64,000 nucleotides of DNA from JALORV01 sp963769745 (GCA_963769745.1 CAVYNB010000011.1:1-64000); one strand, 5' to 3'; positions 9,040 through 19,055 are shown, counted from the first letter of the stretch. Notes: a model not told the origin generated them from the sequence alone. Numbers and translations are program-made.

Positions 9040-12000
9040 CTATCGACGACGAAGTCGGTTGCCTGAGTTCACGAGTTGCGCTACGGGATGGTGGCCGTGG
9101 CGTCGACCGAGGACTCGGCCTCCCGCGCCGCGACCTTGGCTGGACGCACTCGGATTCCTGCTGGCCATGAACTCCGCCAGCGCGCGCGCCGTGGGCGTTG
9201 ACTTTGCGGTCAGCGCTTCGGGCGGGCACTGCGCCACGATCAGGCCGCCGCCGGCGCCACCTTCGGGCCCAAGGTCCATGATCCAGTCGGCCTCGGCAAT
9301 GACATCGAGGTTGTGCTCGATGACGACCACCGTGTTGCCGGCATCGACGAGCCGGTGCAGCACATGGATCAGCTTCTCGACGTCGGCCATGTGCAGGCCC
9401 ACGGTCGGCTCGTCGAGCACATACAGGGTCTTCGGCGGAACCTGGCCGCGCCGCGTGACGTCGTCGCGCACCTTCGACAGTTCGGTGACGAGCTTGATGC
9501 GCTGGGCTTCGCCGCCGGACAGCGTCGGCGACGGCTGCCCCAGTGTCAGGTAGCCGAGTCCGACGTCCTGCAGCAGCTTCAGCGGGTGTGCGATCGAACG
9601 ATGCTGTTCGAAGAAAGCGGCGGCGTCGTCGATGTCCATTCGCAGCACGTCACCGATGGAGCGTTCGCGCCAGCGCACCGCCAGCGTCTCCTCGTTGAAG
9701 CGCGCGCCGCCACAGACGTCGCACAGCACCTTCACGTCCGGCAGGAAGCTCATCTCGATCGTCCGCACGCCCTGGCCCTCGCAGGCATCGCAGCGGCCGC
9801 CCGCGGTGTTGAAGGAGAAGCGGCTGGCGCCGTAGCCACGCGTGCGCGCTTCCAGCGTCTCCGCGAAGAGCCGCCGGACGGCATCCCAGAATCCGACATA
9901 CGTGGCCGGGCACGACCGCGGCGTCTTGCCGATCGGCGTCTGGTCGACTTCGAGCACGCGGTCGAGCGCCTGCCAGCCTTCGATCGCCGCGCAGCCCGAC
10001 CACTGCTCTTTCGGCTTGCGCTGACCGACGACTCCCTGCAGGTTGGCAAGCAGCACGTCACGCGCGAGCGTGGATTTGCCGCTGCCGGACACGCCCGTCA
10101 CGACCGTCAGGCGGCCGAGCGGAAAGCCGGCATCGACGCGCCGCAGGTTATGCATGCGCGCATCGCTCACGGTGAGCCGGGGTGTCGCGCGTGATACCGG
10201 GCGGCGGGCGTGCAGCGGATGCGCGAGCGGCGTCCTGAGAAACGCGCCGGTCGCGGACTCCGGGGCCGCCATCAGGTCATCGACGCTGCCCTGGGCGACG
10301 ACGCGGCCACCGCGCACGCCGGCGGCCGGGCCGATGTCGATCAGGTGCGCCGCACGCCGGATCGTGTCTTCGTCATGCTCGACGACCACCAGCGTGTTGC
10401 CCTTGGCTTCGAGCTTCTGCAGCGCGTCGAGCAGGATCCGGTTGTCACGCGGATGCAGTCCGATCGTCGGCTCGTCGAGAATGTAGGCGACGCCCTGCAG
10501 GTTGGATCCGAGTTGCGCCGCCAGCCGGATGCGCTGCGCTTCGCCACCCGACAGCGTTGGCGCCGCACGATCCAGCGCCAGGTAGCCGAGCCCGACTTCT
10601 TCCAGGAACGACAGCCGCGAGCGGATCTCCGCCAGTGCATCGCGCGCGATCTCCGCCTCGCGGCCGTTCAGCGCGAGCGTGTCGAAGAATGCGCGGGCAT
10701 CGGCGACCGCGCCGCGGGTGAGTTCGGCGATCGACTGTCCGCGGAAGCGCACGGCCAGCGCGATCGGATTGAGGCGCGCACCGTGACACGATTCGCAAGG
10801 GGCCGCTTCACCTTCGAACCATGCGTTCCACCACACTTCTTCGCCGCTCTGCTCGGCGTCGAAGCCGCTCAGCTTGAGTCCGGTCCCGAAGCACGACGCG
10901 CACCAGCCGTGCTTGCTGTTGTAGGAGAACAGTCGCGGGTCCGGTTCGGGAAAGCTCGTGCCGCACGACGGACAGGCGCGCTTGGTCGAGAAGCTCTTCT
11001 GTCCGAGCGTCGGACCCCAGTTGCCGCGCGCGATGGCCTCCTGCAGCGATTGCAGCGGTGCAATGACGGTTACCACGCCGTGGCCGTGCTCGAGCGCCGT
11101 CGCCAGGGCTCCGCGCAACCGGGCTTCGTTGTCCGGCGCGACGACCAGGTCGGCCACCGGCAGTTCGATCGTGTGTTCCTTGAAGCGTTCGATGCGCGGA
11201 AACTTTGCGGTCGGCAGGAACACGCCGTCGACGCGCAGGTGCGAGTGCCCGCGCGCTGCTGCCCACTTGGCCATGTCGGTGTAGACACCCTTGCGATTGA
11301 CGACCAGCGGAGCGAGCACGCCGATGTGCTGACCCTTCGACTCGCGCATGACCTGCGCGACGATGGCGTCGAATGACTGCGGCGTCACCGGCACGCCGCA
11401 ATCCGGGCAGTGCTGCACGCCGAGCTTCACGTAGATCAGCCGCAGGAAGTGATAGACCTCGGTGAGCGTTGCCACGGTCGACTTGCGGCCGCCGCGCGAC
11501 GTGCGCTGTTCGATCGCGACCGTTGGCGGAATGCCGTAGATCGCATCGACGTCGGGACGCCCCGCCGGCTGCACGATCGAGCGTGCATAGGCGTTCAGCG
11601 ATTCGAGATAGCGGCGCTGGCCTTCGTTGAACAGGATGTCGAAAGCCAGCGTCGACTTGCCGGAACCCGACACGCCGGTGATCACCGTGAACGTGTCGCG
11701 CGGGATGTCGACATTGATCGACTTGAGGTTGTGTTCACGTGCATTGCGCACTTCGATGACGTCGCGCTGGCCGCGACGCCGTTCGCTCATCAGCGTCTGC
11801 AGCGGCCGGCCGACGGCGTAGTCAGCGCGCGGCTCGTTCACGCGCGTGGCGTGGCGAACCAGCGCATCGCGGTAGGCCTTCAGTTCACGGCCGGTATGCG
11901 AGCGGGATTCTGCGATCAGCGCATCCGGCGGACCGGCCGCCACGAGTTCGCCGCCGCCGTCGCCGCCCTCGGGCCCGAGGTCGATCAGCCAGTCGGCCGC

Positions 12001-14802
12001 CGAGATCACGTCGAGATTGTGTTCGATGACGACCAGCGAGTGTCCGGCCGCCAGCAGCTTGCGGAAGGCCCGCATCAGCTTGGCCACGTCGTCGAAGTGC
12101 AGGCCGGTGGTCGGCTCGTCGAACATGAAGAGCGTGCCCCGGGTCGGCGGCTTGCCGCGTGCCGCCTCGGCCAGGAAGCCCGCGAGCTTCAGCCGCTGCG
12201 CCTCGCCGCCGGACAGCGTCGGCACCGGCTGACCGAGCTTCACGTATTCGAGCCCGACATCGACGAGCGGTGTCAGCACACGCGTGACATCCGCGTCGTC
12301 ACGGAAAAACGCCAGCGCCTCGCTGACCGTCATGGCGAGCACGTCGGCGATGCTGGCGCTTCGCCCGCCTCTGGCCACCGTCACTTCGAGCGTTTCGGGT
12401 CGGAAGCGTTTGCCGTCGCAGTCGGCACAGCGCAGGTACACGTCAGAAAGGAATTGCATTTCGACGTGCTCGAAGCCGTTGCCGCCGCAGGTGGGACAGC
12501 GCCCGTCGCCCGAGTTGAACGAGAACGTGCCGGCGGTGTAGTTGCGCTCCTTCGCCAGGCGCGACCTCGCGAAGATGGCACGGATGGCATCAAAGGCGCC
12601 GACGTAGCTGGCCGGGTTCGAGCGCGTCGTCTTGCCGATCGGCGACTGGTCGACGAAGGCGACGTCGTCGAGCCAGTCGTCACCGAGCAGCCGGTCGTGT
12701 GCGCCCGGAGTTTCCGTGCTCTTGCCCTTGGCTTTCGCCAGCGCCGGATACAGCACGTCCTGGATCAGCGTCGACTTGCCGCTGCCCGACACGCCGGTCA
12801 CGCAGACCAGCCGCTTCAGCGGAATCTCGATATCGATCGACTTCAGGTTGTGTTCGCGCGCGCCCTGCAGGATCAGGCGCGGCGCATTCGACGGCACGGG
12901 CAGCGGTGCCGTCGCATCGACCGACTGCCGCCCGCCGAGATAGCGCCCGGTCAGCGTTTCCGCGTGCGTCAGTTCGCCGGGTGTGCCGTTGAAGACGATG
13001 CGGCCGCCGCGTTCTCCCGGCCCAGGCCCCATGTCGATCACGCGGTCGGCAGCGAGCATCACCTGGGGATCGTGCTCGACCACCACCAGTGAATTTCCCG
13101 CGCTGCGCAGCCGGTGCATCACTTCGACTACGCGGTGCATGTCGCGCGGGTGCAGTCCGATCGACGGTTCGTCGAGCACGAACAGCGTATTGACCAGCGA
13201 GGTGCCGAGCGCCGTGGTCAGGTTGATGCGCTGGACCTCGCCGCCCGACAGCGTGCGGCTTTGCCGGTCGAGCGTCAGGTAGCCGAGCCCCACATCGACC
13301 AGGAAGGCGAGCCTCGCCCGCAGTTCGTCGAGCAGCATCTCGGTCGCCTCGTCGAGCGGGGGCGGAAGGGTGATCACCGCGAAGAACCCCTTTACGCGCT
13401 CGATCGGCAGCAGCATCAGGTCGTGCAGCGACAGGCCGGGAAGGTCACCGAGTTGCTGCTGTGTCCATGCGGCGTTCACCGGCCGGAAGCGGAGATAGCG
13501 GCCGTCGGCGGGCATCGCGCGTTCGGCATCGTCCTTTGCGCCCACTCTCCACAGCGTCGCGTCCGCACGCAGCCGGCTGCCCGCGCACGCGGGGCACGGT
13601 GTGTACGAGCGATAGCGCGAGAGCAGCACCCGGATGTGCATCTTGTAGGCCTTGCTCTCGAGCCACTCGAAGAAACGCTTGACGCCGTACCAGGTGCCCG
13701 GCCAGCTCTTCTTCCAGCTCTTCCATCCGGCGCCGCCGTCGATGACCCACTTCCTCTGGTCATCGTTCATCTCGCGAAACGGCACGTCGAGCGGGATGCC
13801 ATCCTTCACCGCGCACTTTTCGAGATCGCGCTGACTCTCGATGAAGGACTTGGTCTGGAACGGCTTGATCGCACCGCCGCGCAGCGTCTTGCGCTCGTCG
13901 GGAATCACCAGGCCGTAGTCGACTCCGATCACGCGGCCGAAGCCGCGGCAGGTTTCGCAGGCGCCGAGCGGGGAGTTGAACGAGAAGGTCGACGGGTGCG
14001 GCGTCTCGTAGTGGATGTCACAGTCGGCACAGTGCAGGTCGGTCGAGAAGCGCCAGGTCGCTGCTGCTGCGCCCGCATCGTCGAGCGCGCGGACATCGAC
14101 GCGGCCTCCGCCCAGCCGCAGCGAACGCTCGACCGCGTCGGCGATGCGCGAACGCTCGGTCGTTGCGCGGAACCGGTCGGCAATGACGTCAAGCACTTTG
14201 GCGTCGGCCTGCACGCGCTCGCCGTGGACCTGGGTGTAGCCCTGGGCCTCGAGGTGCGCGCGGACTTCGTCCTCGCTGAAATTCTTCGGCACGCGCACCG
14301 GGAAAGTGACCAGCAGGCGCGGATTACCGGCCGCCGCTGCCCGCTCGGTGATCGTTGCGACGATCGACTCGGCCGCGTCGCGTCGGACCGGCTGCGCACA
14401 GCCGCGGCAGTAGAGCCGGGCCGCGCGTGCAAACAGCAGTTTCAGGTGATCGTTCAGCTCGGTCATCGTGCCGACCGTGCTGCGCGAGGTGCGTACCGGA
14501 TTGGTCTGATCGATCGCGATCGCAGGCGGCACGCCCTCGATCCGGTCCACCGCGGGCCGGTCCATGCGGTCGAGGAACTGGCGTGCATAGGGCGAAAACG
14601 TCTCGACGTAGCGCCGCTGGCCTTCGGCATAAAGGGTGTCGAACACCAGCGAGCTCTTGCCGGAGCCGGACACGCCAGTGACCACGACCAGCTCACCCGT
14701 CGGGATGTCGAGATCGAGATTGGCGAGGTTGTTCTGGCGCGCGCCGCGAATGCGGATCGCGCGCCGCGTGTCAGCGGACACGGGCTTGGAGTCTTCGGCC
14801 AT
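9040..14802 (-). CDS. uvrA: Double-length excinuclease ABC subunit A (tandem UvrA fusion)
   Basis: The protein has about 1920 residues, twice the usual 940-960, and consists of two consecutive UvrA-like halves with the junction near residue 1000. Each half has two ABC ATPase modules: four Walker A motifs G-V-S-G-S-G-K-S/T (about 43, 671, 1043, 1569) and four L-S-G-G-E signatures (about 517, 863, 1417, 1759). CxxC zinc-module motifs occur in both halves. UvrA recognises bulky DNA lesions and loads UvrB. Long UvrA forms are known in Burkholderiales. I chose ATG 14802, a few residues before the conserved A-I-R-I-R-G-A-R-Q-N-N-L; GTG 14880 is an alternative and neither has a strong ribosome site. 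The last 30 residues are Gly/Arg-rich and unlike other UvrA ends. The gene is uninterrupted, unlike many neighbours. Confidence 0.93.
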   Translation of the reverse strand: MAEDSKPVSADTRRAIRIRGARQNNLANLDLDIPTGELVVVTGVSGSGKSSLVFDTLYAEGQRRYVETFSPYARQFLDRMDRPAVDRIEGVPPAIAIDQTNPVRTSRSTVGTMTELNDHLKLLFARAARLYCRGCAQPVRRDAAESIVATITERAAAAGNPRLLVTFPVRVPKNFSEDEVRAHLEAQGYTQVHGERVQADAKVLDVIADRFRATTERSRIADAVERSLRLGGGRVDVRALDDAGAAAATWRFSTDLHCADCDIHYETPHPSTFSFNSPLGACETCRGFGRVIGVDYGLVIPDERKTLRGGAIKPFQTKSFIESQRDLEKCAVKDGIPLDVPFREMNDDQRKWVIDGGAGWKSWKKSWPGTWYGVKRFFEWLESKAYKMHIRVLLSRYRSYTPCPACAGSRLRADATLWRVGAKDDAERAMPADGRYLRFRPVNAAWTQQQLGDLPGLSLHDLMLLPIERVKGFFAVITLPPPLDEATEMLLDELRARLAFLVDVGLGYLTLDRQSRTLSGGEVQRINLTTALGTSLVNTLFVLDEPSIGLHPRDMHRVVEVMHRLRSAGNSLVVVEHDPQVMLAADRVIDMGPGPGERGGRIVFNGTPGELTHAETLTGRYLGGRQSVDATAPLPVPSNAPRLILQGAREHNLKSIDIEIPLKRLVCVTGVSGSGKSTLIQDVLYPALAKAKGKSTETPGAHDRLLGDDWLDDVAFVDQSPIGKTTRSNPASYVGAFDAIRAIFARSRLAKERNYTAGTFSFNSGDGRCPTCGGNGFEHVEMQFLSDVYLRCADCDGKRFRPETLEVTVARGGRSASIADVLAMTVSEALAFFRDDADVTRVLTPLVDVGLEYVKLGQPVPTLSGGEAQRLKLAGFLAEAARGKPPTRGTLFMFDEPTTGLHFDDVAKLMRAFRKLLAAGHSLVVIEHNLDVISAADWLIDLGPEGGDGGGELVAAGPPDALIAESRSHTGRELKAYRDALVRHATRVNEPRADYAVGRPLQTLMSERRRGQRDVIEVRNAREHNLKSINVDIPRDTFTVITGVSGSGKSTLAFDILFNEGQRRYLESLNAYARSIVQPAGRPDVDAIYGIPPTVAIEQRTSRGGRKSTVATLTEVYHFLRLIYVKLGVQHCPDCGVPVTPQSFDAIVAQVMRESKGQHIGVLAPLVVNRKGVYTDMAKWAAARGHSHLRVDGVFLPTAKFPRIERFKEHTIELPVADLVVAPDNEARLRGALATALEHGHGVVTVIAPLQSLQEAIARGNWGPTLGQKSFSTKRACPSCGTSFPEPDPRLFSYNSKHGWCASCFGTGLKLSGFDAEQSGEEVWWNAWFEGEAAPCESCHGARLNPIALAVRFRGQSIAELTRGAVADARAFFDTLALNGREAEIARDALAEIRSRLSFLEEVGLGYLALDRAAPTLSGGEAQRIRLAAQLGSNLQGVAYILDEPTIGLHPRDNRILLDALQKLEAKGNTLVVVEHDEDTIRRAAHLIDIGPAAGVRGGRVVAQGSVDDLMAAPESATGAFLRTPLAHPLHARRPVSRATPRLTVSDARMHNLRRVDAGFPLGRLTVVTGVSGSGKSTLARDVLLANLQGVVGQRKPKEQWSGCAAIEGWQALDRVLEVDQTPIGKTPRSCPATYVGFWDAVRRLFAETLEARTRGYGASRFSFNTAGGRCDACEGQGVRTIEMSFLPDVKVLCDVCGGARFNEETLAVRWRERSIGDVLRMDIDDAAAFFEQHRSIAHPLKLLQDVGLGYLTLGQPSPTLSGGEAQRIKLVTELSKVRDDVTRRGQVPPKTLYVLDEPTVGLHMADVEKLIHVLHRLVDAGNTVVVIEHNLDVIAEADWIMDLGPEGGAGGGLIVAQCPPEALTAKSTPTARALAEFMASRNPSASSQGRGAGGRVLGRRHGHHPVAQLVNSGNRLRRR

Positions 14803-14928
14803 GGGTGGGATGGGCGCGGGCAGGGGAGCGCCGTTGTCGGTTGATGTTACTCGGGCCTCGCGGTGCGCCGGTTGCGCCACGGGTGGTCGGGGAAGGCCTG
14901 AAGGAAGAAAGCTCGGATGCTGGCCGGA

Positions 14929-14948
14929 TACTGTACATATACACAGTA
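14929..14948. promoter_or_regulatory. LexA (SOS) box upstream of uvrA
   Basis: The sequence holds CTGT at 14931-14934 and ACAG at 14943-14946, separated by eight A/T-rich bases and flanked by TA on both sides. This matches the proteobacterial LexA operator (TACTGT-N8-ACAGTA) on both arms. It lies 49 bases upstream of the GTG and 127 bases upstream of the ATG of uvrA, and about 190 bases from the divergent ABC gene. It predicts DNA-damage induction of uvrA. Confidence 0.85.
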
Positions 14949-15138
14949 TATCGCCCGTTCATGTTGGCAGTCGGCGTTCGTGAATGCGCAGCGCCGGCGC
15001 AGGGCCTTGACCTGAGTCGCGTGTGCCTGCTCCACACGACCCAGTCGTTGATACGGGTCAGGGCGGCGCGGCGAGAGGCGCGCAGGCTGCAAGCGAAGTC
15101 CTTTCGACCGTTCTGCAAAGGGCGCAGGGCGGTGTCCG

Positions 15139-15876
15139 ATGACGAACTCTGCGATTGCCACCCGACCGGAGCATGAGACGGTCTTCACCGCGCGCGGACT
15201 GACCAAGGTCTACCGCATGGGCGAAGTCGAGGTGCACGCGCTGCGCGGAGTCGATCTCGACATTTACGCGTCCGAATTCGTCGTGCTGCTCGGGCCGTCC
15301 GGCAGCGGCAAGTCGACCTTGCTCAACATCCTCGGCGGGCTGGATACGCCCACCGCCGGCACGGCGCGCTGGCGCGACCATGACCTCGGGAATTCGAACG
15401 AGACCGAACTGACGCGCTACCGGCGCGAGCACGTCGGCTTCGTCTTCCAGTTCTACAACCTGATCCCGAGCCTGACGGCACGCGAGAACGTGGCGCTGGT
15501 GACCGAACTGGTGCAGCAGCCCATGGCACCCGAGGAGGCGTTGACGCTCGTGGGACTGGGCGACCGGCTCGACCACTTTCCCTCGCAGTTGTCCGGTGGC
15601 GAACAGCAGCGCGTCGCGATCGCGCGCGCGATCGCCAAGCGTCCGGACGTGCTGCTGTGCGACGAGCCGACCGGGGCGCTCGACTATGCGACCGGCAAGG
15701 TCGTGCTGCAGGCCATCGTGCGCATCAATCGCGAACTGGGCACGACGGCGGCGGTCATCACGCACAACGCGGCGATCGCGGCCATCGCCGACCGCGTGCT
15801 GCGTCTGGCGGACGGCCGCATTGCCGAGGTCACCGTCAACGCGAAGCGGCTCACGCCGGAGGAGATCCGCTGGTGA
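15139..15876 (+). CDS. ABC transporter ATP-binding protein (MacB/LolD type)
   Basis: The predicted product is a 245-residue ATPase with Walker A G-P-S-G-S-G-K-S (about residue 54), Q-loop F-V-F-Q-F-Y-N-L, signature Q-L-S-G-G-E-Q-Q-R (about 153), Walker B V-L-L-C-D-E-P-T-G and an H-loop His in V-I-T-H-N. The L-N-I-L-G-G-L-D segment is typical of the MacB/LolD subfamily, which works with FtsX-type permeases rather than classical importers. It starts a three-gene operon: the permease start overlaps its stop codon (GTGA), and a HlyD-like adaptor follows. The system probably moves a lipid, peptide or drug out of the inner membrane. Confidence 0.92.
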   Translation: MTNSAIATRPEHETVFTARGLTKVYRMGEVEVHALRGVDLDIYASEFVVLLGPSGSGKSTLLNILGGLDTPTAGTARWRDHDLGNSNETELTRYRREHVGFVFQFYNLIPSLTARENVALVTELVQQPMAPEEALTLVGLGDRLDHFPSQLSGGEQQRVAIARAIAKRPDVLLCDEPTGALDYATGKVVLQAIVRINRELGTTAAVITHNAAIAAIADRVLRLADGRIAEVTVNAKRLTPEEIRW

Positions 15877-17254
15877 GCATGCTCGATCGCAAACTGTGGC
15901 GGGATCTGTGGCATGCGCGCGGCCAGGTCGTGACGATCGCGCTGGTGGTGGCGAGCGGCATCGCGGCCTTTTCCGCGTCGCTGTCCACCTACGAGTCGCT
16001 AAAGCGCATGCAGGCCGAGTACTACGAGAGCGCTCGCTTCGCGCATGTGTTTGCCGTGGCGCGTCGCGTGCCGTCGAGCGTCGCGCCGCGCATGCTCGAG
16101 CTGCCGGGCGTGGCCGAAGTGGCCGCGACACTCAGCTACGACGTGCTGCTGGATCTGCCGGGCGTGGTCGAGCCGATGATCGGCCGCATCATCGCGCTGC
16201 CCGAGCATGGCCTGCCGGCGATGAATCGCCTGGCGCTGATGGCGGGCCGCTGGATCGACGCACCCGAATCCAACCAGGTGCTGGTGAACCAGACTTTCGC
16301 CGACAAGCGCGGGTTGAAGCCGGGCTCGACTCTGCAGGCGCTCCTCAACGGCAAGCGCGAGCGGCTCGAGGTGGTCGGCATCGTGCTGTCGCCCGAGTAC
16401 ATCTTCCCGGCCGCCCATGGCGTCGGCGATGACGCGAGCTTCGGGATTCTCTGGATAGGACGCAAGCGGCTGGCAGCCGCCTTCAACATGGAAGGTGCGT
16501 TCAATCGCGTCGCGCTGCGCCTGGCCCATGGCGCATCGGAAGAGGCCACGATCGATCAGCTCGACCGGCTGCTCGAGACCTATGGTTCGACCGGTGCGTA
16601 CGGACGCGCGGAACAGCCGTCGCACAAGGCGATCACGCAGGAAATTGCGGAGCAGCGCGTGTTCGGACTGGTGCTGCCCAGCGTGTTTCTCGGCGTGGCG
16701 ATGTTCCTGCTGAACGTCGTGCTGACACGGCAGATTGGAACTCAGCGGGGGCAGATCGCCGTGTTGAAGGCGCTGGGCTACGGCAACGCGCGCATCGGCC
16801 TGCACTACCTGCAGTTCGTGCTGGTCATCGTTGCTGCTGGGGATCGTCGTTGGACTGGCGGCGGGGGCGTGGCTGGGTCGACTTCTGACCGAGCTTTATG
16901 CCGAATTCTTCCACTTTCCGTCGCTGGACTTCGCGATGCCGGCCTGGATCGTGCTCGGGGGAACGCTGGCCGCGCTGGTCGCCGCCGTCGCGGGCGCGTT
17001 GCAGGCGCTGAGGCGCGTCGTGCGGCTGGCCCCGGCCGCGGCGATGCTGCCGCCAACGCCACCGACATTCCGTTCTACGCTCGGCGAGCGGCTGGGTTTC
17101 GGCCGCCTGTACTCTCCGGGCGTGATGGAAAGCGGCGGACATGGGTGCGAAGCGCTGCGCCGTGGTCCTGTGCGCCGGCGTGGCCAGCGCACTGGTCGTG
17201 CGACGCCAGGTCGACCGCCTCGATCTGGTGGCCGTGCTGAAGACGCGGGAGTGA
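15873..17254 (+). pseudogene. FtsX-type ABC permease, frameshifted and internally deleted
   Basis: The N-terminal 320 residues look like a normal MacB/FtsX-family permease: a first helix after W-R-D-L-W-H-A-R-G-Q, a large periplasmic domain, then V-F-L-G-V-A-M-F-L-L-N-V-V-L-T-R-Q-I and the cytosolic loop R-G-Q-I-A-V-L-K-A-L-G-Y. An extra T at 16831/16832 breaks the frame inside the second helix. After about 17115 the sequence jumps straight to what looks like the extreme C terminus in a third frame (A-S-A-L-V-V-R-R-Q-V-D-R-L-D-L-V-A-V-L-K). Complete relatives are about 780 residues, so roughly 300 codons of the second half are absent. With the deletion the transporter should be inactive. GTG 15873 overlaps the ATPase stop; ATG 15879 is an alternative start. 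Confidence 0.75.
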
Positions 17255-17293
17255 TGTGAGACAGTCGGGAGACGGGAAGTGGCGAGGTCAGAC

Positions 17294-18496
17294 ATGAAGC
17301 GCACTCACTGGGTTCTCGTGGCGGTCGCACTGCTGGTGCTGGCCGGGGTGCTCTTCTGGGCCTTCCGCCCGCAGCCGGTGCGGGTGGAGGTCGCGGAGGT
17401 GCGCACGGCGCTGTTCGAAAACCTGGTCGAGGAAGACGGCAAGACGCGTGTGCGTGAGCGCTACGTCGTGTCGGCGCCGCTCGCCGGGCGGCTTGCACGC
17501 GTGCAGCTGAAGGCGGGCGATGTCGTGCAGGCGGGCACGGTCGTCGCCGTGCTGTGGCCCTCGGCACCGGCGATGATCGACGCCCGGTCGCATCGTGAAC
17601 TGAGCGAGCGCGTGGGAGCTGCGGAGGCCGCGGTCGATCAGGCCCGCGCCAACATTGCGCGCGACGAGGCTGCGCTCGAGAAAGCGCAGTTGGACCTGGC
17701 CCGGCACAAGAAGCTGCAGGGCGAGGGATTCCTGTCGCCCTCGGCGCTCGATCAGGCCGAACTGGCAGTGCGCGTGCAGGCGAAATCGCTGGAGGCGGCC
17801 CGCTTCGCGCGCGAAGGCGCCGCGCACGACCTGGCGCAGGCGCGCGCAGCGCTGATGCGCGCCCAGGAGGGCGCCGCCGTCAAACGGCCCGAAGCCGCCT
17901 GGCCGATCACGTCGCCTGTGCATGGGCGCGTGCTGCGGGTGCTGCAGGAGAGCGAGGCCGCGGTGGCCGTCGGCACGCCGCTCATGGAAGTGGCCAACGC
18001 CGACGACCTCGAGATCGTGGTGGACGTGCTGTCGACCGAGGCCACGCGAATTCACGTGGGTGCACCGGTTCGGATCGACGCAGGTTCAGGTGTACTGGTG
18101 CCGGGCCGTGTACGCCGCGTAGAGCCAGCCGCATTCACCAAAGTCTCGGCCCTGGGCGTTGAGGAGCAGCGGGTGAACGTCGTGATCGACTTCGATGGCG
18201 CGTCCGGCAAGGTTCCCGGGCTCGGCGACGGCTATCGCGTCGATGTGCGCATCGTCACTTTCGGGCGTGCCGATGCCACGGTCGTTCCGGTGGCCGCACT
18301 GTTTCGCCGCGGCAATGACTGGGCCGTGTTCGCGCTGGAGGGTGATCAGGCGCGGCTGCGGACGGTCGGGATCGGCGGCCGCAACGCCGAACTGGCGTGG
18401 GTTGATCAGGGGCTGCAGGTCGGCGAGCGCGTGATCATCTACCCGAGCGACAGTTTGCAGGATGGTCGGCGCGTGCGCGTGGTGCGCGGCGGCTGA
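17294..18496 (+). CDS. HlyD-family periplasmic adaptor subunit
   Basis: This is a 400-residue membrane-fusion protein. A single N-terminal membrane anchor (residues 6-26) is followed by a lipoyl/barrel-sandwich half (S-A-P-L-A-G-R-L-A-R-V-Q-L-K-A-G-D-V-V), an alpha-helical hairpin rich in Ala/Glu/Gln (about 95-190), the second lipoyl half (I-T-S-P-V-H-G-R-V-L-R-V) and beta-barrel domains. It would link the ABC ATPase/permease encoded upstream to an outer-membrane channel. ATG 17294 is preferred over GTG 17279 because GAGG sits a few bases upstream of it. It is intact, unlike the permease. Confidence 0.88.
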   Translation: MKRTHWVLVAVALLVLAGVLFWAFRPQPVRVEVAEVRTALFENLVEEDGKTRVRERYVVSAPLAGRLARVQLKAGDVVQAGTVVAVLWPSAPAMIDARSHRELSERVGAAEAAVDQARANIARDEAALEKAQLDLARHKKLQGEGFLSPSALDQAELAVRVQAKSLEAARFAREGAAHDLAQARAALMRAQEGAAVKRPEAAWPITSPVHGRVLRVLQESEAAVAVGTPLMEVANADDLEIVVDVLSTEATRIHVGAPVRIDAGSGVLVPGRVRRVEPAAFTKVSALGVEEQRVNVVIDFDGASGKVPGLGDGYRVDVRIVTFGRADATVVPVAALFRRGNDWAVFALEGDQARLRTVGIGGRNAELAWVDQGLQVGERVIIYPSDSLQDGRRVRVVRGG

Positions 18497-18548
18497 GTGG
18501 TGCACGAGTGACGGGTCCATCGGGTGGCCCCGTCGGTCCCGCCCCGCG

Positions 18549-19055
18549 CTATGGAGTCGATGCGAAGCGGACGAAGTCGTCGAACTGGCGGGTGATCAGG
18601 CCCGGCGTCGGCCCGCGATCGACCTCGTCGCGGCGGTCGAACACCATGTCGGTGCCGACCTGCAGCCGCACCCAGCGCGGATACGCGTACATGTAGCCGG
18701 TCAGGTGGTCGACCACCATCAGGCTGGAGCCGCCGGGCAGCAGCATCTGCAACAGCTGCATGTTGACGGCCCGCGAAACCACGACCGCGCGCGACAGCGG
18801 GTAGCCGTCACGACGGCATTCGACGACCAGCGCCGACGACGAGCGGCGCACCTGCATGTCGAACATCGGCGTGACGCCGACGTACTTTGCCGACGAGTTG
18901 CTGGCGCGGCAGCTCATGCCATCGATCGTCTTGCCTTCGGCGTCGACGGTCTGGATGTTGACCTTCTGCGTCGGCTCGCCGCTGAGCGTCGCGCAGCCCG
19001 ACAGCAGGCCGAGCACCAGCGCGGCGAGCAGTGGACGGCAAAGGAGACGGATCAT
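18549..19055 (-). CDS. Predicted outer-membrane lipoprotein (168 aa)
   Basis: ATG 19055 opens a lipoprotein signal peptide with lipobox L-L-S-G-C at residues 17-21. The mature part contains Q-K-V-N-I-Q-T-V-D-A-E-G-K and a Cys in G-M-S-C. A later hydrophobic stretch (M-Q-L-L-Q-M-L-L-P-G-G-S-S-L-M-V-V-D) is followed by T-G-Y-M-Y-A-Y-P. Such small lipoproteins occur widely in betaproteobacteria without an assigned function. The gene converges on the ABC adaptor gene. Confidence 0.75.
   Translation of the reverse strand: MIRLLCRPLLAALVLGLLSGCATLSGEPTQKVNIQTVDAEGKTIDGMSCRASNSSAKYVGVTPMFDMQVRRSSSALVVECRRDGYPLSRAVVVSRAVNMQLLQMLLPGGSSLMVVDHLTGYMYAYPRWVRLQVGTDMVFDRRDEVDRGPTPGLITRQFDDFVRFASTP

Noticed and set aside
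11410..14844. Two long open frames (over 550 codons each) on the plus strand opposite uvrA
   Set aside because: They mirror the high-GC uvrA codons, have Arg/His/Val-rich nonsense-like composition, and no ribosome sites or recognisable domains.
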